Program-made: the position numbers and the translations under genes
Part shown: positions 31,823 to 41,494 of the stretch, one piece after another
Numbering within the stretch: the stretch's first letter is position 1
Layout: the number at the start of each line of letters is the position of its first letter
Origin: Saussurea involucrata
Lineage: Eukaryota; Streptophyta; Magnoliopsida; Asterales; Asteraceae
Length of the DNA stretch: 64,000 bases
NCBI GenBank assembly: GCA_033807775.1
Contig: CM066313.1
Coordinates: 63,906,484 to 63,970,483, forward strand
Reading direction: 5' to 3'
The notes under the pieces: generated by a model
The model's input: only the letters and a program-made list of their open reading frames with translations
Told to the model about the DNA's origin: nothing
The model's database searches: none

Positions 31823-33640
31823 ATCTCCCCCTAAAGATATATAAATAAAAATCGGTCTTGAAACCTTCAAATCTTGATCTTCTCTTCTTCTTGAATCTTT
31901 GAAGAACTTCGGTGTTGCTTGTTTTCATGTCTTTTCAGCGCCCCCCCTTGAATAAAGCTCTTAGTCTTCAAATCTTCAACTTTAAGAACTTGACCAGAAT
32001 GCTCGATGGAGGAAATAACTTGAAGCGAACACCACTTGATAAGGAATGAGAAGAGTTGATCACTTGAACTTTGAAGTCTTTTCGGATTTCGGAACTTGAC
32101 CGTTACTCCCCCTTGGCTTTTGCATGGGGGCTTCTTTACTCCCCCTCGGCTTTTGCTAACTCCCCCTCAACTTGATAATCCGTGTCTTTAAATCTGTACC
32201 CTTTCTCCCCCTCATGATGAATAGGAGCATCCGGAGCATCATGCACGTTCAAAGACAATTATGACGAGTAGCAAAGAATCCAGATAAAACAGTAAGTAAC
32301 CAGAACGGGGTAAAATGCTAACACAGAAACACGTTAGTAACTGTTATCACAACAATTTTAAAAAATTATGTGGCCTATGTTCAGAGTTGGCAATGGGGTA
32401 TCTCTGATAGGACTTCCAGTTATCACTAAAAAATCATAAAGATTACTTCTCAAACTGTTCCGACAATATCACGAAGATATGCAATGGGAATCACAAAGAC
32501 TCGTGCATGTGTGAAAGAAAATAAATTCTATCTAATTGTCTCAAAATATTGATTTAACTCGGGACGCAAGTTAAAATCAATTGACACAGTGAATAGAATA
32601 TGAAGTTCGGAGACCGGAGCTGATGTATTCCTGTTTCAATATCTAAGACCTCCGAATGAGGAATAGATAGAGTATGTGCTAAATCTCCGTGAATGTTTGA
32701 AACAAGCATCTGTTGTGAGATACTTGAGCGGCTAGGTGGGGTGACACGAGTTATCGACACTGGGTCCATGTATGTTTCAATATTCATCTCCAAAGAACGA
32801 GAATGAATAGATTGTGTGGTTACCCGGATAACTGACTCGGTTTGGTAAGGACCAATAATTCTTTTAAGTCCTGTCACAGTCTCACCATATTCTTTTCACT
32901 CCAAACTCATCTAACAATCTAGACCCCTCACTGTTGTCTATAAAGGATGTGTTTCTTAGGTAGGTCCTTCCGGTTCTGGCTTGACCATAGAAACAATGTA
33001 AGCCCTAACACTCCTTTCATGCATCGAGTATACCAGTTTAGTAAAACAATTGAAGTACGAGTTCTAAACTAAAGTGTTTAGAAGTCACAACATTTAAGAA
33101 CGAGTTCTGATCTGAGGTAATCAGAAGTCATAAAAATTTAAGTCCGAGTTCTGATATGAGGTAATCAGAAGTCATTGTTTGAAATACCAGAGTTTCAAGA
33201 AACAAGATCAAGCGCAAAACAGATTGACTCAGTAAGCACAATATTTTCAATAATGAAACAATGATTAGAAAGTTTAATTGTGAAGAACAAGTCACAATTA
33301 ATATATCAGATAAGAATGAAATCATTTGCAAGAAATAGCGAACTTAGAGAACAACTAGGAATTCAAGTGAGTGTATTTCCATCGAAAAACCAACAAACAT
33401 GTGAGGCATGGAAATAACTAATTCAAGAAAATTGACACGTGGCAATCATGGAAGTTAAAATTTGAGAATAACAAACACAAGTAAGTTATCCAGAATGAAT
33501 TTCCACGGTCTTTGAATTCAGTTGAAGTTCACTTACCTTTTATACGATAGTACTCCCCCTCAAAATTGGCATAACCTTTGAATGCCGTCATGTGGAATGA
33601 ATCTTTTAATTTAACTGCACATGACATTCCTACAAAACAG
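31823..33640 (-). other. Non-coding 3' region of Copia-5 with multiple polypurine runs
   Basis: There is no gene-like ORF; the 107-codon frame at 32554-32877 shows no recognisable domain. Apart from the true tract at 31823, GGGGGAG-type runs on the minus strand lie at about 31939, 32105, 32138, 32158, 32204 and 33551. Three tandem units of about 43 bp (33045-33175) each carry gttctgat...atcagaagtc. This region takes the place of pol. Confidence 0.7.
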
Positions 33641-33641
33641 A

Positions 33642-34854
33642 TTAGACAGAATTTGGTATCCATCTTTTGATGGATCCTTGTTGGTTAGATGCCCTATGAT
33701 TGTGAGGACCGAGGATACTGTAAGTGTCATACCAATACTTAGCATGGTCTTTCTTCACAAAGTCATTTGTTCCACAGTAAGAACAACACAGCTTCTGTGC
33801 AGATAAGCTGATTAGTTTATTAACAGAATAAACACGATCAGTTTTCACAAAAGATTTAGCATGGAAAGCTGTGTTATTCTTGGCATTCTTTACAGGGACA
33901 GATGACTTTGGAGCAGGAGTGGTTCCTTTAACTCTCCACTCCATTTTTACTTTCTTGAAGGTTTGATTATCTTTATTATCAACACGAGAATTATAGAAAA
34001 GATTAGAAGGTCGAATCTGATCTTTTGGAAAATCATTTGATTTGACAAAAATCTTTGAATCAGATTTAACCATTTGTTTTTTCAAAGTCTCGGTTGCTAA
34101 TCCAGATAATATCTGTGTAAGTTTAGAAATCTCGAACTGCAAACTCTTTCTCTCTCTTGAAAAATCATCTTTTAAACATTTTGATCTAAAACCTTCAACT
34201 TTCCATTTCTCAGACTCTTTGATTAGAACGTCTAATTCCTTTTCTAAATCAGATATTGTCAAAGGGAGTTCTCCATTCTTTTTAGAAAAAGATTTGCATT
34301 CAGTTTCAAACTTTTCTCTTTCTAAAATCAAAACTTTTTCAAAGTCGGAGATCTGTTTTGAAAGTTTTAGACACATAAGCTCAAGACTCTTCTTCTCTTC
34401 AAGAGATTTGGTTGTAAACCCAGATTGATTTTGAATAAGCAATTGTTTTTCTTTTTCAAAACTTCCTTTCTCCTTTTCAAAAGCCTTTTCAAGAGAGGAT
34501 AATTTACCTTTAAGTTCAAGCTTTTCACGGTTCAGGAGCTTACCTTTCTCTTCAAGTACCTTTATCTCTTCATGTGATGGCAAATCAGAAATCTTTCCTT
34601 TTAGCTTAATGTTTTCAGACTCTAACGCTGTTGCCTTTTCTTCAGATTTAGCCAGCTTCTCAGAACTATTCCAGATTTGAGATTTTAGTTTCTTCAGTTC
34701 TTTGACGTACTTGCTGATCAAATCATCTTTCTGCTTGATATTCTTTTCATATAGTCTTGTTTGCTCTTCTTCAGTCTTCTCCTTCTTATCAAACTGCTTG
34801 TGCTTATCTACCTTCTTCTTGCCTTCGTTTTTATCATGGCAATGCTGCTGGAAG
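33642..34854 (-). pseudogene. gag: Copia-5 gag-like ORF, C-terminal part
   Basis: About 404 codons, open without stops. It is a long Lys/Glu-rich coiled coil (about 34830-34050) followed by VKMEWRVKGTTPAP and a Cys-rich segment (CCSYCGTNDFVKKDH at about 33760-33800), ending RWIPNSV and a stop, the gag-terminus pattern seen in the other copia elements. The frame runs straight on into the N-terminal piece at 57641 when the gypsy LTR is ignored. A CCHC nucleocapsid knuckle seems to be missing. Confidence 0.78.
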
Positions 34855-34859
34855 GATCT

Positions 34860-35641
34860 TGTAATAACCCAAAACAAAAAAAAAACAAAAAAAAATGAAT
34901 GATAGTAATTCATAAGGACTTGTTGTGTAGAGGCAAAGAAACTAAAAGGTTTAGACTTGGAAAGTTTCATGGTCATTCATTATCATGCAAACGAAGAGGT
35001 GGAAACCTCTTCTCATTAAAACCATGACCCTTTATAGCTTCTTTTGCCATGAAACCGTTAATTGTATCATATATATATATATGGTTATAGACCTGCAAGT
35101 ATAAAGCAACCAACACTTAAGAGAAGAAACAAGTTTAGAAGGAAAAGGACGGTAACGGTTCGGGGATTCGCGACGATTTCGGTAATCATCGGTAAGTGTT
35201 TCTTTACTCCAGTTTCGTTCATATATCTCAGAACCTCGACGAGATGATTGAGGACTCGATAAAGTGGTCTCAACCACCGGTCGTGGTCGGTGTTCCAATC
35301 GGTACCACCGATGTTTTCGTTGTGCTTTCTCGGTGCAAGTTTCGTTCGAAGCCTTGAGATATCCAACGAGTTTTATGGATCGTTAAGTTAATGTTAAAAA
35401 GAAATGGGTTCTAGTTGAGTAGATATTCAACAACTTTCTGGATTGTTATAGCAGTAAAGAAAATCGAAAAAAAAGAAGCTTTTCGATATATATGTTAAAC
35501 GTTTTGCAAAGAAATGCATTATGCATGCATGTATATGTATATATAGCATGGTTAGGATAAACCATGGTGTTTGTTTCTAAAACCAGTAAGGTTCCGAAGC
35601 CCATGGCCATCATGAATATGTCCACATACAATATATATATA
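34860..35641 (+). repeat. Left piece of the gypsy solo LTR
   Basis: It runs from TGTAATAACCC to the AT-rich tract where the Helitron begins. A 93-codon minus-strand frame (35085-35366) ends in a hydrophobic stretch but has no known domain, and I treat it as chance. Confidence 0.7.
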
Positions 35642-35673
35642 CTAGCTGTCTACCCGCGCGATGCAGCGCGGGT
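35642..35673 (-). other. Helitron 3' terminal hairpin and CTAG
   Basis: GC-rich perfect 8-bp stem with a 6-base loop, 6 bases before CTAG-T, on the minus strand. Confidence 0.82.
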
Positions 35674-35779
35674 GAATGACAATTCTGAAGCAAATAACTT
35701 TTCTGACACCGATGTTTTTTGTTCGTATTATTCTCGTTTTCTCTCAATCAGTGAGATGATATATGAAAGAAAGCAAATG

Positions 35780-36223
35780 ATGGTACCGGTAGACCACCCT
35801 CTGCATCAATGGTTGTCAATAAGTTAACACCATCCATATCCCATAACTTAACCAAAAACTCATCACCAGCAACAAGAAACCGATTTTTGGTAGTATCAAG
35901 CTGCACAACACCAACAGATCGTTTCCCAAGCCCGTTATATGTACGCTTCATAGCTCATTCACTTTCATTCCATTCCACAATGTATGATTCTCCTGTATTT
36001 GTACCACACAAGAATAACCTATTCGTATCAGATATGTTCTTCTCATTAGCATTGGAAGCAGCCAGTATCACACCCCTAAACCTAAATTCTAGATACAACA
36101 GAAGCATAAAAGCATTTAATTTTAAAACCTTGTTCCATCTGCATTGTAGGCCATAGTTGTCGATGAATGACCTGGTGCATCGTAGTCTACTCTTGAACCC
36201 ATATTGTCATACAACCACGCTTT
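35780..36223 (-). pseudogene. Captured fragment of a TOPLESS-type corepressor gene
   Basis: Two exons of the WD40 part of a TOPLESS/TOPLESS-RELATED gene. Exon one (36223-36129) reads KAWLYDNMGSRVDYDAPG and ends at AAG/GTTTT. Exon two (36018 to about 35780) reads CGTNTGESYIVEWNESE, then a TGA stop, then MKRTYNGLGKRS and VQLDTTKNRFLVAGDE. The intron between them is kept in the right phase, so genomic DNA rather than mRNA was captured. The host protein recruits repression complexes; this fragment is broken by a stop and covers a small part. Confidence 0.85.
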
Positions 36224-36474
36224 ATGTAAAAACCTGCAGGAAAGTCCACCAGTTGCATAACAACATAACAAACAGTCTGAACGACCCTACCTCTTACCGA
36301 ATCTGACATAAGAGGCCGATAAGAGCTATACAAAAACAAACAAGGCCTCACTATTTAACCATGGTTGAGGTTCTTTATAAGAAACTTCAGGATAACTGCA
36401 TTAGTATACGGACTTTGTAGTTCTCATACCAAATATAAAACGATATGACCGTTAAAAAGAAACCTTGCACTTAC

Positions 36475-36630
36475 TTTTCTACAATGGAGCATATTTTTGC
36501 AGTAAGATCTCCCTTGAAGCCTTGGTCACTAACATCTAGATAATCAATCAACTCCTTTGTCAACGGTTTTACATTGCTTTCATTCACCAGGAGATACACA
36601 AGTTCAAGAGCTCTTTTAATCACACCAGCT
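36475..36630 (-). pseudogene. Captured exon of an AP-1 gamma-adaptin gene
   Basis: One exon of about 51 codons, with an AG acceptor at 36631 and a GTAAG donor at 36474. It reads IKRALELVYLLVNESNVKPL and GDLTAKICSIVEK, which match the conserved trunk of the AP-1 complex large subunit (clathrin adaptor at the trans-Golgi). There are no stops within the exon, but neighbouring exons are not present in order. Confidence 0.85.
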
Positions 36631-36659
36631 CTGTATGCAATCTATGTGAGCAAACTTAT

Positions 36660-39600
36660 GATTCATCAAAATCGAAGGAATTAAATTTGAATAAAAAGGG
36701 AAAAAAAGATATCTTGATTGTTCCAGAAATTTATAACTTTCAAACACTACTTTGTGATGCAATATATGATCTAGGATGTGAATTCAAAATTTCCATATCA
36801 ACTTTGCATTTGACTTCGCGCATTTGCTTACATAAATAATTTTCCCTTCTGTTTCATCAAGCTAGACTGTTAAAAATAAAGATAAGGAAATAAACAACAA
36901 ACTTCTGGATCTTGTGCTATTGAAACGGTTAAATTGAATCTTTTCAGCTCTTTGCAGGTTTTACTGAATCATTGATGAGCTTGCTGAATTCAGAGACTTT
37001 GTCATATAGAATTAGGGAACAAACAACAAACACAAAACCCAACACTTTGTGATACGAATCCAAGCGTAAAAGTGGAAGGCCACCGACACTAATACTCACT
37101 CCCTGAGGTTGAATTCAACCAATAGCCTGCAAACCATAAAATACATGTCACTGTCAGACTCCGAACAAAACAAACCGCATAAACCCGAGAACGGCTAAAT
37201 ACACCTTGAATCCTCCAAGAACAACACGTAAATAAAATTAAAGCGGAAATCAAATAATTAAGACAAAATCAGATGAAAAGGGAACGCAAGCGTACCAGAC
37301 TGGAAGAAATCGATGGCTCTTCTTTTCCCTGCTTGACGATACATATTTGCAGGTATCAAAACCTTCTGGGATTTCATCACCCACTTAAAAATTAACTTGT
37401 ACCAAAATTAAAACTATGGCTTTTCTTGCATCAAATGCCTCCATAATCAGAGAATCAAAAATTGTTGATAGGAATTTGAAGAGATTAAGAAGAACCGGTT
37501 AGATGAGCAACCGTAGATGACAACTAAAAACCTAAACATCAACTTATAACCGAAATCACCAACCAAATATAGTTATAATGATCATTGAGGTAGAAAACTT
37601 TGGAATAATTAAGCAATAGCAAATGACAAATGGCAATGGAAGTGATGTTAAATACCAAAGCCATATGCAAATTTGGTGAATTTTCCCATGGCATCACAAG
37701 ATCTAATCCGTCCATGTGCTTGAGCGAAAACAAACAGGGGCTTAAATACTTAAAGCACCTGCTAGAAAAATTGGACAGGAATCACATTTGGTGGTTGCTC
37801 AAGACCAATCACAGAAAATTAAGATAACCAAGAAATATATAAGTAGAATTAAGTTAAACGAGCAATAAGCACCCAAGTGGTATTTCGACCATCATTTTTA
37901 CGACAAACGACTTGAGCCATAGATCGTTGCATTGGATTTCAGTTTGACTACAAGTAGACGTATTTTATAGGTCCACGGAAAAAATGAAGGAAAAGCAAAT
38001 ATGGGCCATTGAAACAAGTAGGACTCAAAAACCTGCACCGTAATTGAGTTTTAAATAGCAATTAGAACGCATCGAAGAGCTCCATCCTCCATCTAGATGT
38101 GAAGAGTGGAAGGTGATGATTGATGAAGAACACAAGCAATAATCCAAATTCTATCATTCATTAAATGCACTCAGAAAAAAAGAACAGAATAATATCAATG
38201 TTATCGAATAATGCATAACTGTCAAAAAGAACTATCGTAATGAGCTTTATATCTATTCTACTAAGGACAAAAATTACATACCGAAAGAGGATATAGAACA
38301 AAAGGTAAAGACTGGTTGAAGACCTACCTCAAGGTGATAAAGAGGAATAAAAACGGAGAGCTAAATCACGGAGCATAATTACGAAATGGATGCTGAATGC
38401 ATACTCACTGCCCATTGTTTTTTCTGCATACTTAAATAGACACAATAATTATACTATTTCTACCTTTCCCTCCACAATCTGATTGAAATGATTATATGGG
38501 ATAAGAAAATCAATAGAGTTCAGAACCTCAAGCATCTTAAAATCTTACTGAAAAGGTTAAATGAAAATTCCCAACTCGTGTACCTTTACACCCTTTAACT
38601 TTAGCAGCACAAAAAAATTCACAATATGCACCTCAGGTATGTCTAAGGAGTTATTACTCTTTGCTGATTAATTCTACTTTATTTTTATTTATGTTATCCA
38701 ACTTCTTTTGTTTAATTTGATCTCGAAGTAATTATTGTCCTAACCATACTCTTTGATAAGCATGCTTCCTCTAAAGTGGCCTATTAGGTGCCCCTACGTA
38801 ACGGCATTAATGCAGAAGATACGCATGGATACATGTATGCATATACATATGTATATTTATGCATATGTGTATGTGTATTTGTGTGCATTTGCTTATATGT
38901 ATGCATATGTAATGCATTCATATATAATCATTGTTGGTTTCTAGCTTTCATTTTATTGATTTATTTTTACGAAGTTTAGCAATGAAGGTGCTAGTAGGGT
39001 CACTTGCACCCGTTCAACCGATTTTTGCATGTAGAAGTTGTTTGGGGGTATGAAAAGTGGACCCGTTAAAGTTTGAGGCATTCTCTAGGATATTAGAAAA
39101 TACAAGGGGCATCAACCCAAAAAAATTGAAAATGTTACTCGAATCAAACAAAAAATGTCCTTCAAAATCAACCAAAAAGCTAAAAAAAACCTCAAAATCA
39201 TCAAAGAACCTCAAAATTTCCAAAAAGTCAACCAAAAAACTTTAAAAAGCCATCAAGGCTGTGGAATTCAGCTTAAACCATATCGGGTACATGCTACAAC
39301 ATAAAGAAAACAACTGGAACCAACTGGTAAAATTACAATCGATTACCTGTTGCTTTAATAAGTGAAACCATGTTTTTTCCTGAATGTCAGACATATCACT
39401 CAAAACACCCAACTCCATATCCTTCATATACATGTAGCAAACAACCCTCAAGAAATGAAATCCATAAATAGCATATCAAAAAGCAAAGTCCCTCGTTGGG
39501 ACATCAAATGGATAACTAAAACTTCACATATCCTTGCATATTGAACTTCAGAAAACTTACTTATCCGAGAGGAATTTTTCTTCAATCTATGCACTTTCAT

Positions 39601-40396
39601 GGCAATCCTATTCTTCATCAGTCTCACCATCGCTTTCCAGAATTCATACAAAAAAAGATTCACCACATAAAAAAGTATCACCGGTACATGTATCTGATTA
39701 GATTAGATGAAGTTACTTTTATCCAAACAAAATAGAAAGACAAAGCAAGAAAAATAACCATTATTGAGAAAATAAATCGGCTAGAGTTTCAGAGAATTGG
39801 TTGAGGCAAAATCTTGAAGCCGGGGAATCGAGGCTGTGAACCGGCGAAAAAGCATTGCAGAGTTAAAAGATCCAGCAGGGCCAATGTTTCTTAGCTGATG
39901 GTGTAGTTCAGCCGACCTGGATCCCCCAATATTCTGGAACAAGGAAGGAAAATGCAAAGAAATATACAACTAAGTGCTAAAATGAAAAGAAAATCGAGAG
40001 AAAAACTATTACCTCTGTTGAAGATCGACAGCGAAGAAAGCAACAACAAAACCTACAGTAGACAGAGAGCAAGGTAAAAAAAAACGATAGAAAAGAAGAG
40101 AACGATTCATGATGAAGAAGGAATTTTTGAATCCCTTTGAGCTTTGAAGCCTGAGCATAGCCTGTCCAAAACTCTGAAAAGAGACAGAAGGAGAGAGAAG
40201 CGGGATTTTTAAAACAAATTATGGGAAGAGAAGCGGGAGTTAGTTTGAAACAAATCTGAGGGAAGGGTGTAAGCTTTGTTGACTTGTACCCAATGCATAA
40301 ATACTTGTAATTCATAGTTTTTAAGAACTGAAGCATAAAACAGCAGTACTCCATGCTTCATGACTTGTCTTTAAGAGTTTTGCATATATGCTTATT

Positions 40397-40400
<4 letters not shown>
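36660..40400 (-). other. Remaining Helitron interior, unassigned
   Basis: Mostly intron-like AT-rich sequence. Short segments with codon-like character (about 37300-37400, 39340-39680 and 39781-39969 on the minus strand) may be further captured exons, but I recognise no gene. AT-rich dinucleotide-like runs lie at 38820-38930, and an A/C-rich low-complexity tract at 39110-39240. Confidence 0.45.

Positions 40401-40451
<51 letters not shown>
40401..40451. repeat. (TA)n microsatellite
   Basis: About 25 TA units followed by four AAAG-like units. It marks the probable right border of the Helitron. Confidence 0.9.
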
Positions 40452-40452
<1 letters not shown>

Positions 40453-40767
40453 AAAGAAAGAAAGCATGGAATGAAAAAATAAGCTACGTGAACCATTTCG
40501 TGAATATACATATATATGGTCATATATGTATATGAATGTATATGGCAGAAGATGACAAATGGGTTCTCATGGGTTACATAAACCCATATGGTTTTGTTGA
40601 TAGAAATACACATATTTTTATACGTATATGTATATAAATATAGACTTATTTAGTTACAAACCAAAAATTTATGGGAAGAATTCTAAAAGCATTAGGTAAA
40701 TAATAGACTAGAACGAAATCGATTAATTTGAAGCATAGTTCGGGTGTTGTGCCTTAGAGTTAAATGT
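40452..40767 (+). repeat. Middle piece of the gypsy solo LTR
   Basis: Non-coding; it ends in aatgt (40763-40767), the left copy of the Copia-6 target duplication. The text continues directly at 56940. Confidence 0.6.
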
Positions 40768-41462
40768 TGTTGGGAACTGAAGATATGCCAAGTATGGTTA
40801 GTACTGCTAAGTCTTCATTACTACTGCCAGTTCTTCGTTACTACTGCTGGGCAAAGTTACTGCTGCTAGATGAAGTTAATGCTGCTAGTTGAAGTTAGTG
40901 CTGCTAGTCCAAATTACTACTGCTAGACATGGTTAGTACTGCTGAGCTGAGTTACTACTGCTTGAAGACTGTGAAGATTAATACTGCTGAAGGTTGTTAA
41001 TGCTGCTGAGCCAAATCATCATTAATACTGCTGAGTTGATAAATTTGATATGCGATACTTTTGGAGACAAAGAAGGAATTGATCAAGATATGCTTAACGA
41101 AGATTCAGAAGATCAATTTACTTTTTATGGTTATCTTGTAATTACTTTTGTATAAATAGTATTGATAGATAGCTATTAAAAATACGAAAAAGAAGATAGA
41201 TAATATACAGAATTCTATATTCAAGAGTGAATTAACCTCAAGATCATAGATCCTATTTCTAGAGAAGTAGAAATCGTCTTGTTGAGCCTGTTCAACAAGA
41301 TTGAGGTTTGGTGTAAAACTTGTGAGTAATAACTGTTTGATCTATATACAGTTTATTGAATTTCTATTGATTGTTCTTTAATTGATTTAGAGTTCTATTC
41401 CGCAAGATTCTCTAAATTCTGTTTCTAAGAAGTTTAATTCTTGTTAAGAATCGATCCTGTCA
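40768..41462 (+). repeat. Left LTR of Copia-6 (695 bp)
   Basis: TGTTGGGAACTGAAG to GATCCTGTCA. The first 270 bp hold about ten copies of a ttantnctgct motif. It differs from the LTR at 50762 by very few bases (for example atgcc/atgct near 40788). Confidence 0.93.
41151..41158 (+). promoter_or_regulatory. TATA box in Copia-6 LTR
   Basis: TATAAATA lies about 310 bp before the LTR end; the same box lies at 51145-51152 in the central LTR. Confidence 0.6.
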
Positions 41463-41476
41463 AGTGGTATCAGAGC
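41463..41476 (+). other. Primer binding site of Copia-6 (tRNA-Met)
   Basis: AGTGGTATCAGAGC directly follows the LTR; a second copy lies at 51457-51470. Confidence 0.9.
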
Positions 41477-41494
41477 ATTGGTATCTTAGAAATT

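Larger units (their letters stand above)
35642..40400 (-). mobile_element. Helitron carrying host gene fragments
   Basis: On the minus strand the 3' end shows an 8-bp hairpin acccgcgc/gcgcgggt (35652-35673), then CTAG (35645-35642) followed by T, the plant Helitron terminus. The element extends to the right; its 5' end is not certain but should lie near the (TA)n run at 40401-40451, after which gypsy LTR sequence resumes. It carries exon-intron fragments of at least two host genes. No helicase or Rep sequence is seen, so it is non-autonomous. Confidence 0.68.

Noticed and set aside
32554..32877. 107-aa minus-strand ORF in the Copia-5 3' region
   Set aside because: No known domain, no similarity to other ORFs here; probably chance in non-coding sequence.
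35085..35366. 93-aa minus-strand ORF with a hydrophobic tail
   Set aside because: It lies in the gypsy solo LTR, has no recognisable domain, and overlaps other open frames.
39340..39969. Further captured exons in the Helitron
   Set aside because: Some codon-like segments, but I could not match them to any gene family, so no gene is claimed.
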